This document shows, in pieces, positions 27,942-37,267 of a stretch of 64,000 bases of DNA. The stretch is from Rhodococcus sp. AW25M09 (GTDB lineage: Bacteria; Actinomycetota; Actinomycetes; Mycobacteriales; Mycobacteriaceae), in contig NZ_CAPS01000068.1 of the NCBI RefSeq assembly GCF_000333955.1, positions 41,033 to 105,032 of the forward strand, read 5' to 3'. How positions within the stretch are numbered: position 1 is the first letter of the stretch; each line of letters opens with the position of its first letter. Under the pieces are notes generated by a model. The model saw only the letters and a program-made list of their open reading frames with translations. It was not told the origin of the DNA and did not search any database. A program made the translations under genes and the position numbers.

Positions 27942-28430
27942 TCACTGTGGGTGAAGCGATGAGTAGTAACCCTGCTGTGCCGGGTAGTAGTCGTCGAAAC
28001 TCGGCAGTGGGGTGTTGTCTCTGGACGCGACGAGCATGTCCAGGTAGTACTCCCACCCTGGCCCGATGTCGCCGAGACCATCGGTGCTCGCACAGCTGTG
28101 GACGAGCACGAGGACGGTCGTGTGGCCTTGTTCGGTCAGGCGGACTTCGAGTGGCCACTGGCCCTCATCGGTCATCCGCACCGCCAGCCGGTGCGGCGGC
28201 TCGCACGCCTCGACAGTCATGGTCGACTGGGGCTGGCCCTCCTCGAAGACCATCGTGACCCTGATGGTGTCGTCCGAGATGCGCTCCCACGGCCCGAACC
28301 ACAGTGACGTCCGTGGCGACTCCGTCAAGCTGGCCCATACGTCCTCGCGCGGAGCGGCGATGGTTCTGCTCAGCTCGAGAGCGAATCCGGTAGCGGTTCT
28401 GCGCAGTGTGCCTGTGGGTGTCGGTGCCAT
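27942..28430 (-). CDS. SRPBCC domain protein (AHSA1-like)
   Basis: A 162-aa protein of the activator-of-Hsp90-ATPase-like branch of SRPBCC. TGFALELSRTIAAPREDVWASLTESPRTSLWFGPW is the family's N-terminal pattern in pieces, with the later VRLTEQGHTTVLVLVHSCA and GWEYYLDMLVA. It binds a hydrophobic ligand or acts in toxin/polyketide handling in relatives; here unknown. Start ATG at 28430 in place of 28445. It is convergent with the Rho-N protein, 1 bp apart. Confidence 0.8.
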   Translation of the reverse strand: MAPTPTGTLRRTATGFALELSRTIAAPREDVWASLTESPRTSLWFGPWERISDDTIRVTMVFEEGQPQSTMTVEACEPPHRLAVRMTDEGQWPLEVRLTEQGHTTVLVLVHSCASTDGLGDIGPGWEYYLDMLVASRDNTPLPSFDDYYPAQQGYYSSLHPQ

Positions 28431-28499
28431 CGAGTGATTATGCAACTCCGGCCGTACTGCCGTCGAACATCATCTTCGCCGGTGTCGTCGAAGAGTCGG

Positions 28500-30188
28500 T
28501 CAGTCGTCGAACTCGATGCGCACCGAGATCGGGGTGGTCTGGAGCGCACGAAAGCCGGCTCCGATGAGGCGTCCGAGAATCCGGTTGTCGGAGAACGACC
28601 TCACTCGGACGACAACGTCGTCGTCGGGCACGAAAGTGGCTGTTCCGCTCCGCCATTGGCTACCCACGCGAATTCGGATCCGCGGTTCGTCCGAGATGTT
28701 GGCTCCCCAGCCCGACCGGGTCCCGTGTTGGGAGATCACCCACGCTCCGGAGTCGTCGAAGGCCGCCGACACCGGCACGCGCCTCGCAAGACCGGTTTTG
28801 CGGCCCACGGTCTCGATGTCGGTGATCAGCGAGGTCGTCACTCCGAGGGAGGCCAATCCGTTCACGATGGGATTGGCAACGTATTTGCCGATCAAGCGCT
28901 CGCGTCGGAACTTCGCGGCAACAGCTTGTCCGCTGGCGTTGCCAGAGCCTCGACGGTTGCGGAATGCGTCCCAGCCGTTTCGCTGCACCATCGATGCCGC
29001 AGTTCTCCATGCCGGACGGCGCGAATTCGGTTGCTGCCCAGCGCCGATGAGCTGCAGTTGGTCGGTGTGCCACTGCAGGTCGAGCGCACCGTTGATCTGT
29101 TTGAACGCGCTCGCCTTCGACGGGATTCGCAGAGTGACGCGTGGTGATTCGACGCGATCCAACGTGCCGTCGACGAGAGAGCTCGCGACAGCGGGGGAGA
29201 GGGCCGTGGGCCGACCGAGACCGACCATGTCGCACTCACCCGACTGCACGGCCGCACTCATCACCGAGCGGGTACGGAATCCTCCGGTCACGGCCAGTGG
29301 CACGGTTCCGGCGGCCTCGCGCACCGTCCGCGCATACTCCAGGAAGTAGGCCTCCCGATCACGAGTGCTCGCGGTACCCATCATCGCGGGTGATTCGTAA
29401 CTGCCACCACTGATTTCGATCAGATCGATCGATTCCTGAACAAGATGCTCGACGGTGATGCGCGATTCTTCTTCGCTGAACCCGCCGCGTTGAAAGTCTG
29501 CCGAATTGAGCTTGATTCCCACCGCGAAGCTCGGGGACACCGCTGTTCTGATTGCGCGGACTACTTCCAGTACGAATCGCATTCGCCCGTCTAGATCGCC
29601 GCCCCACGAGTCTTCGCGCTTGTTCGAGAGCGGCGAGAGAAACTGCGAGACGAGGTAGCCGTGTGCACCGTGGATCTGGACGCCGTCGAAACCGGCCGTC
29701 TCGGCCACAGCCGCTGCGGTGGCGAATCGGCCGATGATCTGGTGGATCTCGTGCTCGCTCAACGCCCGCGGCGCTGGGATGCCCGGGATACTGGGGGCAA
29801 TGGCGGATGGCGCAACGGGCTTGGCGTGGGTGACGATCGGATTGGCTTGCCGGCCGGGATGATTGAGCTGCATCCAAATGGGAGCGCCGCCGTCCGACGT
29901 CGCTTTTGCCCAGCGAGCCAGGGCATCGTGGTCGCGGTCGCCCTCGATGACCACATTGCCCGGTTCACCGAGATGCGAGCGGTCGACCATCACGTTGCCG
30001 GTCACCACCAGGCCATAGCCGCCTGCACCCCACTGGCGGTACAGCGTCTCGAGGCGTGAGTCGGGGGCATGCTCGGCGGTCGCCAGTCCTTCGCTCAACG
30101 CTGACTTCATCACGCGATTCGGCAGGATCTGCCCGCAGGCGAGTGTCAGTGGGCTGCTCAGATCGATGACGTCGGTGTCAGGTGACAA
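28500..30188 (-). CDS. Old yellow enzyme fused to a Ddn-like F420 reductase domain
   Basis: A 562-aa two-domain flavoenzyme. Residues 1 to about 375 form an OYE/NADH:flavin oxidoreductase TIM barrel: SPLTLACGQILPNRVMKSAL, the HGAHGYLVSQFLSPLSNKR active-site block (about 171) and LAVTGGFRTR for FMN phosphate. Residues about 427-562 match the deazaflavin (F420)-dependent nitroreductase/quinone-reductase family (Ddn, PF04075 type): ITDIETVGRKTGLARRVPVS, then a short-strand split barrel. The TTG at 30188 has GGAG 7 bases upstream; the open frame beyond it lacks protein character. Both domains probably reduce enones, nitro groups or quinones; the fusion is unusual. It is encoded alone. Confidence 0.8.
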   Translation of the reverse strand: MSPDTDVIDLSSPLTLACGQILPNRVMKSALSEGLATAEHAPDSRLETLYRQWGAGGYGLVVTGNVMVDRSHLGEPGNVVIEGDRDHDALARWAKATSDGGAPIWMQLNHPGRQANPIVTHAKPVAPSAIAPSIPGIPAPRALSEHEIHQIIGRFATAAAVAETAGFDGVQIHGAHGYLVSQFLSPLSNKREDSWGGDLDGRMRFVLEVVRAIRTAVSPSFAVGIKLNSADFQRGGFSEEESRITVEHLVQESIDLIEISGGSYESPAMMGTASTRDREAYFLEYARTVREAAGTVPLAVTGGFRTRSVMSAAVQSGECDMVGLGRPTALSPAVASSLVDGTLDRVESPRVTLRIPSKASAFKQINGALDLQWHTDQLQLIGAGQQPNSRRPAWRTAASMVQRNGWDAFRNRRGSGNASGQAVAAKFRRERLIGKYVANPIVNGLASLGVTTSLITDIETVGRKTGLARRVPVSAAFDDSGAWVISQHGTRSGWGANISDEPRIRIRVGSQWRSGTATFVPDDDVVVRVRSFSDNRILGRLIGAGFRALQTTPISVRIEFDD

Positions 30189-30415
30189 GGCGTTGCTCCG
30201 ATTCAGAGGGCTGCGTCGAATAGCTCTGCTGAACAGCAAAGAAAAAGCGACTGTAGATTCAACTTTTCGCGGTACTCGGTGTCTGGGCCAATGCTCCTGT
30301 GGCACTGCTAGTTTCGATGGTGTTGCCGTCACACTGTTTCTGCCGTGGCCACGAGCCGAGGGTGACGGCGTGCTGCTCGCGTGGCGGGGTTCCGGGGATG
30401 ACGCCGGCGAGTAAG

Positions 30416-30787
30416 TCAGTCGACGGGCGTGACGCGCGGATCCGTCACGATCGTCGCCGCGCCCAGTGCTTCGAGAATCATGCGGGCCGGACGCGTCGGA
30501 GCGAAGACCTCGAGTCGACCGTCGCTGCGAGCAGCAGCGTCGATGATCACGCAGGCTGCGCCCGAGTACATGAAGGAGACTGCCGACAAATCCAACAGCA
30601 CGACGGTTTCGCCGCGCGAGGCCTCGTTCAGGGCGCACGCCAGATCTGCACGAGCGCTCAAGTCGAAGTCGCCGGTAGCGCGGACGACAGTCAAGCGAGG
30701 GGAGTAGGACTCGGTGCCGATCGAGTAGCGGGCAGCTGCGCGATCGACGGATACGAGACGGGAAACGAAGTGGTCGGTGACAGTCAC
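30416..30787 (-). CDS. STAS domain protein (anti-anti-sigma factor-like)
   Basis: A 123-aa single-domain STAS protein. RLTVVRATGDFDLSARADLACAL and VVLLDLSAVSFMYSGAACVI give the strand-helix order, and the Ser in MYSGA falls at the phosphorylation site of SpoIIAA/RsbV-like factors (usually D-S-x-G). Such proteins bind anti-sigma kinases and are switched by phosphorylation. No kinase or sigma gene is adjacent, so the partner is elsewhere. The 227 bp to the OYE gene hold no gene. Confidence 0.85.
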   Translation of the reverse strand: MTVTDHFVSRLVSVDRAAARYSIGTESYSPRLTVVRATGDFDLSARADLACALNEASRGETVVLLDLSAVSFMYSGAACVIIDAAARSDGRLEVFAPTRPARMILEALGAATIVTDPRVTPVD

Positions 30788-30980
30788 GGTGCGAACCTCT
30801 CAGTCCGGATGGCCTAACGACCGGCATGCTCTGGGTGGAACCCGAGGGCTACAGATTCCGTTGCACGCCGTGCGTTGATCCTGACAGCGCAACGTCACCG
30901 AATCGAAGCCTCAGGGTCACGGAATAATAGCGATTCGATAACGAGAAGGTAACGTCAGATGTGATCACGCTGAGCGGCGC

Positions 30981-31910
30981 TCACGGCAATGTGTGGCCCG
31001 CTGCGCGGAACAAGCGATACCATTCCTGCCTGGTCAATCGAAGGTCCGAACCGTCGGCTGCCTCGCTCACTCGATCGGGATCGGTGGTGCCGAGCACGAC
31101 CTGGATGTCGGCTGGGTGCCGGGTGATCCAGGCTGTCGCTATCGCCGAGGGTGTCGAGTCGTACAACTCGGCAATCTCGTTCAAAGCTTCGTTGAGCTCG
31201 AAATAGTTCTCTCGGTCGCCGACGAAGACTCCGGACGGTGTGCCGCTCTGAAAAGGTGACCACGCCTGAAGAGTGATGCCGCGTGTCCTCGCGTAGTCCA
31301 GCAAGCCGTTGTCGCGGTCGACCGATTGGTCTTCGGTGCTCATATTTGCGGTCAGGCCCGCCGCGATCAACGGCGAGTGCACGATGCTCAGCTGAACCTG
31401 ATCGAAGAGAATCGGCTGCGAAACAGCAGTTTTCAACAACTCGATTTGACCTGGAGTGTGATTGGAGACGCCGAAACCGAGTACTTTGCCCGAGGAGTGC
31501 AGCGTGTCGAACGCTGCGGCGACCTCCTCTGGTTCGACCAGGGTGTCCGGTCGGTGCAGTAGAAGTGTGTCCAAATGATCGACGCCGAGGGCAGTCAGCG
31601 ATTCTTCGACCGTGGAGACGATGTGATCGGCGGAGAAGTCGAACCAACCCTCGCGGATGCCTACCTTGCTCTGAATGTCGATGAGCTCGCGCTGCGACGG
31701 CGTCAGGGTTACCGCATCTCCGAATCGCTTCTCGCAGGCGTGCGGGGTGCCGCCGTATATATCGGCGTGGTCGAACACCGTGACACCTACGTCCAGTGCC
31801 GTGTCGACCAGCCGCCGGATCCGGCTGTCGTCGAGCTGGGCAATGCGCATGAATCCGAGCACGATGCTCGACACGATGGATTCGGTGTGGGGGAGGGTGA
31901 AGGTGCGCAC
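30981..31910 (-). CDS. Aldo/keto reductase family protein
   Basis: A 309-aa NADPH-dependent AKR barrel. Catalytic residues are recognisable: Asp/Tyr in FDHADIYGGTPHACE (about 46-60), Lys in IDIQSKVGIR, and His in LDTLLLHRPD. The C-terminal QVVLGTTDPDRVSEAADG is the cofactor-binding part. It resembles the YdhF-type bacterial oxidoreductases. Single gene with ATG at 31910; substrate unknown. Confidence 0.9.
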   Translation of the reverse strand: MRTFTLPHTESIVSSIVLGFMRIAQLDDSRIRRLVDTALDVGVTVFDHADIYGGTPHACEKRFGDAVTLTPSQRELIDIQSKVGIREGWFDFSADHIVSTVEESLTALGVDHLDTLLLHRPDTLVEPEEVAAAFDTLHSSGKVLGFGVSNHTPGQIELLKTAVSQPILFDQVQLSIVHSPLIAAGLTANMSTEDQSVDRDNGLLDYARTRGITLQAWSPFQSGTPSGVFVGDRENYFELNEALNEIAELYDSTPSAIATAWITRHPADIQVVLGTTDPDRVSEAADGSDLRLTRQEWYRLFRAAGHTLP

Positions 31911-32008
31911 GTGGGCTCCTCAGCTGTTCGACGGGACGATGGTCGACGGCATCGACGACCGTTGCCAGCAACGAGGAACGGCCGAATCTCGCGGCCGTGA
32001 TGGGTCGA

Positions 32009-32593
32009 CTACTCGAATTCTGCTCGTATCGACTGGGTCGTGAGCTGCAGCATCACGACGAAGCCGGTGAGCGTCACCACGATCGGGGCCCACAGAACCA
32101 CGGCGACGAAGGTGTCGACTCCCCGCTCCATCACGATGTAGACCGCGACTATGGACGTTCCCAGGAGGCACAGCAGAATGTGCGCGGCCAGTCGCCACTT
32201 GTCGAAGAAGAATCCGGCCAGCATTCCCATCGGGATGAGGAAGGTGCACTTACCCAGCGTGACCTCGGGCTCGAAGTTCGCGGTGATGGTTGCGCCGAAG
32301 ATCGCCAGATCGGCGATGACCACGAAGGCAAAGGCCTGGCCCAGTGTCGGCCACGGACCGAACCACCAGAATGCGCCCATGATGTACGCGGCAATCATGC
32401 AGGTCCACTGCACGATCGACGGTATTGTCGTGGTGGCCCCGTAGCCGAACGCCATTTCGAGGGTGACCACGACGGCCATGGCCAGAGCAGCACTGGAAAC
32501 GACTCGTCTGACGAGCGGTGTGACGGCGAAAGACGTCATTACGCCCATACCCCATTGGTAATGCTCGTTCGATCTCGTGATTGCGCGAGTCAC
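32009..32593 (-). CDS. Multi-pass membrane protein, sensor-like, no output domain
   Basis: A 194-aa protein with six hydrophobic segments (for example VVSSAALAMAVVVTLEMAFG, MIAAYIMGAFWWFGPWPTL and FVAVVLWAPIVVTLTGFVVM). The FWWFGPWPT segment and overall pattern recall the N-terminal sensor of nocardial GGDEF proteins, but it stops after SIRAEFE, where the GGDEF domain would begin. No GGDEF-like sequence follows in the same frame. It may be a sensor fragment or a stand-alone membrane protein. Confidence 0.65.
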   Translation of the reverse strand: MTRAITRSNEHYQWGMGVMTSFAVTPLVRRVVSSAALAMAVVVTLEMAFGYGATTTIPSIVQWTCMIAAYIMGAFWWFGPWPTLGQAFAFVVIADLAIFGATITANFEPEVTLGKCTFLIPMGMLAGFFFDKWRLAAHILLCLLGTSIVAVYIVMERGVDTFVAVVLWAPIVVTLTGFVVMLQLTTQSIRAEFE

Positions 32594-32691
32594 TGCAGCC
32601 CTCCCTCGTTACAGCCGACATACGATTGAAACACAGTCGTCCGTATGTATGTCCGAGTTTCCACCAACTACGGGCTCGCTGTACAGGGCGC

Positions 32692-33777
32692 TCAGCTGAT
32701 CAGTTCGCGTAGAAGCGCAGGAAGCGTCTCACGGATGTCGTGGCAGCTGGCGACGCGGTACCTTGCGGACTCGCCGATGGTGCGCCGTCGTGTCGCATCG
32801 CCGATGACAGCCGACAGCGCAGCGGCCAGGTCAGTGGCGTTGCCGGGCTCGACGAGAATTCCGGCACCGTCGCGGAGAAAGTCGTGAGTGCCGCCATGGT
32901 CGGTCCCTATCACCGGCAATCCATGTGACATGGCTTCGAGAACCGACAATGGACCGGCTTCGGGTGACGTACTTGCGGAGACAACTACATCCCATCGTTG
33001 CAGCGCAGCTTCCGAGTCGGTGTGTCCGAGGAATTCGACCCGACCTGTCAGGTCGGGTCGTGAGGCTCGCTCGTGGAGTTCCGCGACGTATTCACGATCG
33101 CCGGGAAAGCTGCCTCCCGCGAGTTCGACTCTGATATCGGGAAGCGCGGCGACAGCATCGAGCAGGACTCGATGTCCCTTCCACGGGGTCAACAGAGCCA
33201 ACATGCCCACGACCGGCGGAGTATGCAGTTCGCCGCCGAAGCGGGGAACCGGCCAAGGCACACCGTTGTGTGACACAACCACCTCCAGGCCTGCAGTGCG
33301 TAGGGGTTCGGCAGTGGCATCGGACACCGAGACCGCGACGCGAACAGCGGGACGCGCGAATCGAACCACCAGACGCTGTTTGAGAGAGGTCATCGTGTCG
33401 TGGACGAGCCACGACGCACCGCGAGTGGGTCGCGCGAATCTCGCAACGGGGAGCGCGAACAGCGAATTGACGACGGTGGCCGTGCCCGGTGCCTGGGCGA
33501 TCGTGCGTACTGCGCGTGCGGCGGTGACCCACCGCCCGAACATGCGCATCGCTGCGACGCCACGGGCTGCACCTCGTTGCCCACCCAGACCGAGCTCATC
33601 GATGCGGATATGTCGTGCCGTCCCGGGCAGACGATCTGCCAGGGGACCGGCCGGGCAGGCCACCACCGTGTCGTGGCCTCGGCGCTGCGCCTCGTCGATC
33701 AAATCCAGTAGCACCTTTTCGGCACCGGAGACCTGTCCGGTGTGGGCGAGGAACAGTACTGTCGATCGGTCGGTCAT
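32692..33777 (-). CDS. Glycosyltransferase family 4-type
   Basis: A 361-aa GT-B glycosyltransferase. The N-terminus VLFLAHTGQVSGAEKVLLDL and the donor-binding segment SASTSPEAGPLSVLEAMSHG with the E-x7-E pattern are typical of GT4. The centre holds VGMLALLTPWKGHRVLLDAV. It transfers an activated sugar to a glycan or lipid at the cytoplasmic membrane face. With the acyltransferase and second glycosyltransferase upstream on the same strand it forms a glycolipid/polysaccharide cluster. Sugar and acceptor unknown. Confidence 0.9.
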   Translation of the reverse strand: MTDRSTVLFLAHTGQVSGAEKVLLDLIDEAQRRGHDTVVACPAGPLADRLPGTARHIRIDELGLGGQRGAARGVAAMRMFGRWVTAARAVRTIAQAPGTATVVNSLFALPVARFARPTRGASWLVHDTMTSLKQRLVVRFARPAVRVAVSVSDATAEPLRTAGLEVVVSHNGVPWPVPRFGGELHTPPVVGMLALLTPWKGHRVLLDAVAALPDIRVELAGGSFPGDREYVAELHERASRPDLTGRVEFLGHTDSEAALQRWDVVVSASTSPEAGPLSVLEAMSHGLPVIGTDHGGTHDFLRDGAGILVEPGNATDLAAALSAVIGDATRRRTIGESARYRVASCHDIRETLPALLRELIS

Positions 33778-33828
33778 GGGCGGGCCCGTCTGTGCGGCTG
33801 TGATGGTTCGGGAGCTGATCTTCCTAGT

Positions 33829-35091
33829 TCAGTGCGCATCGCGCAGCAGGGCGACGGGGTCTTCGCAGATACGACGCAGTGCTGCGTCCATGACGGCGAC
33901 GCCGACCATTTCGGAGCAGAACGAGGCCGTGTAGGTGCGCCCGCCCGCGACTTCGGCGATGAGCATCGTGCAGCCGTCCGGGCCGTCGGGCTCGAGCGAT
34001 GCCGCTACCTGCGGTGGTCCGGCATCGTCGGCCCATTCGAGATGGTCGAAAATTCGTAATTTTCCGAGGTCACTGACGGCCAGCCTCAACGTGTCCGAAA
34101 CTTCGGTCACCGAATCGGCGTGCTGCTGCCGACCAGAAGATCGAATCCTCGAGGTTGCATCCCGTAGCTGTGACATTCCCAGTATTGCTATGGGCCAGCC
34201 GGATTCGATCACCTCGCGCATGATGCCGGCGATCTCGTGGGGCGAGGTGGCGGCCGGAATACGCAGTGGGATGCCGACGGCGAAATTTCCGTGCGAGCCC
34301 TGCTGCGCCGGATCGAGATAACGTCTGTTGTTGAACAAGACCATGATGCGCTCGTCGACGTCGATACTCTCGGCACGCAGTGCCGCACTCACCAGCGCGA
34401 TCGAGATCGCCGCCGAGGTCGCGCCTGGAGTGTTCTCGGCAGTCCAGCGTTTGAGTTCGTCGACACGTGCTCTGTCCATGTACCCGGCTCGGCTGACCTT
34501 GCTGTCTTCCCAGTTGTCGATACGGCGACGGGGAGTGTCGGCATCGGCTTGCGCTCGATGACGCGCTCGCAGCTTCCAGAAGGCCCCGAGAGTCCGAGGA
34601 TTGCGAGAATAGTGACGCCACAATGCTTTCCATGTCATACCCGCCGGTATTCCGGCGGCGAGGCCGGGAACCAAAGCCCCGTCGGCGTCGTCGCAGAATG
34701 CCGCCAACATCATCACGCCTATCTGACCGTCACCGATTCCGTGTGAGTAGTCGACAGCGAGATAGTCGTCGAACACGATCACCTCGAGTGGTCCTCGCTC
34801 ACCGCCACGCGCTCGAATGTCGGTCAGTACGCGGCCCAGATCCTCGGTGGCAGCAGTACTCGAAATGACATTGTCGCCGGCAATTCCATTGCGGTAGTGC
34901 CACTGTCGTGCATCCGATCGCGGTTCGAGCGCAACGTGGGGCGCGTCGTCGACTCGCTCGGCGGCGGCAAGCGTTCGGCGCGTGCGCTCGATGTCGAGTC
35001 CGCGAACAGGACCGACAGCGGTCACTATTCGGGTGTCGGCGAAGACGCGGTCCAGCGCGGTCGCGCGATATCTACGTTCAGCGGACGGCAT
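33829..35091 (-). CDS. Condensation-type acyltransferase (HxxxD motif, PapA-like)
   Basis: A 420-aa CoA-dependent acyltransferase-fold protein. DYSHGIGDGQIG carries the HxxxD catalytic motif at about residues 115-119, as in condensation domains, wax-ester synthases and mycobacterial Pap proteins. The rest is diverged; VLFNNRRYLDPAQQGSHGNFAVGIPLRI resembles the latch/solvent-channel region. Its start overlaps the second glycosyltransferase gene by 14 bp, so the genes are coupled. It probably acylates the glycan or lipid made by its neighbours. Confidence 0.75.
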   Translation of the reverse strand: MPSAERRYRATALDRVFADTRIVTAVGPVRGLDIERTRRTLAAAERVDDAPHVALEPRSDARQWHYRNGIAGDNVISSTAATEDLGRVLTDIRARGGERGPLEVIVFDDYLAVDYSHGIGDGQIGVMMLAAFCDDADGALVPGLAAGIPAGMTWKALWRHYSRNPRTLGAFWKLRARHRAQADADTPRRRIDNWEDSKVSRAGYMDRARVDELKRWTAENTPGATSAAISIALVSAALRAESIDVDERIMVLFNNRRYLDPAQQGSHGNFAVGIPLRIPAATSPHEIAGIMREVIESGWPIAILGMSQLRDATSRIRSSGRQQHADSVTEVSDTLRLAVSDLGKLRIFDHLEWADDAGPPQVAASLEPDGPDGCTMLIAEVAGGRTYTASFCSEMVGVAVMDAALRRICEDPVALLRDAH

Positions 35092-36187
35092 CGACGACCT
35101 CCTGCATACGACTGCGGAAGTTGGCCCTCGAAAAGCCCTCCGCCCACGTACGAATCTCGTTGCGGTCGAAGTCTCCGGGAGCGAACGACCTCATCGCTTC
35201 GGTGAATCCGGCGACGACCGCCTCGTCGGAACCCGGTGCCACATGCACTCCGGTTCTCCCCGGTATCACCGAGTCCATGGCACCACCGTCGCCCAACGCG
35301 ATCACCGGCGTTCCGGTGGCCATGGACTCGACGGGAACGATTCCGAAGTCCTCCACTCCCGGCATCAGCAGGGCGCGGGTCGTCCGATGCAGTTGCAGCA
35401 GCTTCTCGTGCGAAACTCGGCCCAGAAAAGTCGTTTTGGGGCCTGCCAGTTCCCGGCAGGCATTCATGGCTCGTCCGTCTCCGGCCACCACAAGAGGAAC
35501 ATCGGCCTCGGCGGCGGCGCGCACGGCGATGTCCGGGCGCTTGTAGGGAACCAGGCGGCCCGCGAGCAGGAAGAAGTCCTCTCGCTTCACGGACGGGTCC
35601 GGCGTGAAGCCTTCGGTGTCGACTGGTGGATGGACGACGACCGCGTCACTGCGGTGCCACCAGTCGTCGATACGCTGCGCGACCGCGGTCGAATTGGCCA
35701 CCACCGTGGTCAATTTCGGTGCCGCGTCGATCTCGCACCGGCGGGCCACGGCCGACAACGCCGTCAGGATCGCTGCTCCTGCTCTGCCGCCACCTTCCCC
35801 CGCCCGCAGTGCCGGATCCCACGCCCAGCGCGCCGGGCTGTGCACGTACGCGATCACCGGTGAGTCGGTGGCGAACACCGCCTGCGTGGCGAATGCGTGA
35901 TGGCTCACCACCACGGCGTCGAACCCGCGCAGTGGCATACGTCTGAACGCGAGCGGCATCAGGGGCAGTACGGGCGCGTAGGAGCGTTGTCCCACTGCGT
36001 TGTAGATCCTGTTCAGGCCCGACGTGTGTGGTGCTCGGACGAGTCCGGTCGGAACGCCTGCCGGCCGGGCGATGGGTGCGAACACTTCAGCAGCAGGCCA
36101 GTGCAGAGCGAGCTGCTCGATGACATGTTCCGATCCAGCAATCTCGGTGAACCGTTCGTGAACGATGGCGATTCGGTCAGCTGGCAT
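35078..36187 (-). CDS. Glycosyltransferase family 4 (WbaZ/mannosyltransferase-like)
   Basis: A 369-aa GT-B enzyme. RIAIVHERFTEIAGSEHVIEQL is the N-terminal acceptor-side motif, VIAYVHSPARWAWDP follows, and the donor domain has FLLAGRLVPYKRPDIAVRAA and MPGVEDFGIVPVESMATGTP. It is upstream of, and overlaps by 14 bp, the acyltransferase gene, and overlaps the chain-length-determinant fragment by 11 bp at its 5' end. I chose the ATG at 36187; an open extension to 36262 lies in the upstream frame. Confidence 0.9.
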   Translation of the reverse strand: MPADRIAIVHERFTEIAGSEHVIEQLALHWPAAEVFAPIARPAGVPTGLVRAPHTSGLNRIYNAVGQRSYAPVLPLMPLAFRRMPLRGFDAVVVSHHAFATQAVFATDSPVIAYVHSPARWAWDPALRAGEGGGRAGAAILTALSAVARRCEIDAAPKLTTVVANSTAVAQRIDDWWHRSDAVVVHPPVDTEGFTPDPSVKREDFFLLAGRLVPYKRPDIAVRAAAEADVPLVVAGDGRAMNACRELAGPKTTFLGRVSHEKLLQLHRTTRALLMPGVEDFGIVPVESMATGTPVIALGDGGAMDSVIPGRTGVHVAPGSDEAVVAGFTEAMRSFAPGDFDRNEIRTWAEGFSRANFRSRMQEVVDAVR

Positions 36188-36880
36188 CGCGGCGTTCCTC
36201 CATCGCGGTCGTCTGCGTGGTCGGTTCCACACGGCGGTCTGTGTTCTTGCTCTGCAGGACAAGATGAACGGGGATGTCGAACTCGTCGAGGCGTCGAAGC
36301 GCCGCGGTGGCGGCCTTCTTGTCTCGGCCCCGTGTCGACACCATGATCACGACACTCTCGACGTCACCCACGTCGGTGTAGTGCCACCAGTCCTCCGACA
36401 ATCCGTATTCGGCTGTTGCTCTGCGCCGTCGGGTCGTTGCACCGCCGCCGTCGGATCGCACGTCGTCGGATCGTTCGGAATCGGCTCCCTCACCGACGAG
36501 AAACACGATCACGCTCTCGCCCCTGGGTGCGGCGTGACGAGCCCCGGTCGTGGACCGGTCGCCGCGCTCGAGAGCAGCGATCCTCGATGCCACCAGGGGA
36601 GGCACGGCGTCGCCGGTCGCCGGGTCGAAGTGGGCCCCGAACTTACGCGATGCGCGACGGGCCCACGAGCGAGAAGGTTTGCGGCTGATTCGGCCCCGAA
36701 GCAACACGATCAGCTCGGCAGCGACGATGAATGCGGCGAGTGCGGCGACGAGAGCCTCGGACAGCGGTTTCGGCGAGACCGGCACCGTACTCTGCTCGGG
36801 GTTGGACAGTACGACCAATTGATCTCCGCTGGCCGCAGCTTCCAACTCGCTCTGTCGAGCGCGCAGGTCGGCTGCCCAAC
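36177..36880 (-). pseudogene. 3' fragment of a Wzz-type chain-length determinant gene
   Basis: The minus frame reads a coiled-coil end (RWAADLRARQSELEAAASGD), then VVLSNPEQSTVPVSPKPLSE immediately before a transmembrane segment (ALVAALAAFIVAAELIVLLRG), then a charged cytoplasmic tail. PxxPxxP before the last membrane helix is the hallmark of Wzz/Wzc-like polysaccharide co-polymerases. The N-terminal membrane helix and most of the periplasmic part are absent and no proper start exists upstream, so the gene is cut at about 36880. A TTG at 36845 could still start a 222-aa product. It overlaps the glycosyltransferase gene by 11 bp. Confidence 0.6.
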
Positions 36881-36882
36881 GA

Positions 36883-37231
36883 CCCCGACACGGCGTCGTG
36901 GAATACCGCCATGAAAATGTGGTCGATGCGTGATGTGATGGTTGCCGGAGGCGATGCGAACAAGCAGATCTGGATCACCGAATTCGGAGCACCGACCGGT
37001 ACCAACCCCAACAGCGTCGATGAACAGACGCAGTCCGACACCATCGGGATCGTCCTCGATGCAGTCGTCGGTAACGACTGGCTGGGCCCTGCATTCGTCT
37101 ACTCGGTGCGTGACTCGGGGTCGGACACCTCCGACGTCGAGCAGAACTTCGGGCTGGTGCATCGAGACTGGACGCCCAAGATCGCCTACGGACGTGTCGA
37201 CGCCTATGCCGCGGAGCACTCCGGTCGGTGA
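36883..37231 (+). pseudogene. 3' fragment of a secreted glycoside hydrolase gene
   Basis: From about 36883 the plus frame reads LPNDPDTASWNTAMKMWSMR, then KQIWITEFGAPTGT (the catalytic-nucleophile WxTEFG region of clan GH-A hydrolases, as in GH5/GH39), PAFVYSVRDSG and FGLVHRDWTPK, ending naturally at 37231. The N-terminal half of the barrel, including the acid/base Glu, and any signal peptide are missing. It abuts the truncated Wzz-like gene on the other strand. Confidence 0.65.
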
Positions 37232-37267
37232 TCGACCGATTCGCCTGTCGTGGGCTAGTGTCTGCCC

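Noticed and set aside
27536..28093. 5' extension of the membrane protein ending at 26435
   Set aside because: It overlaps the Rho-N small gene on the other strand and reads as noise; the ATG at 27535 starts the recognisable protein.
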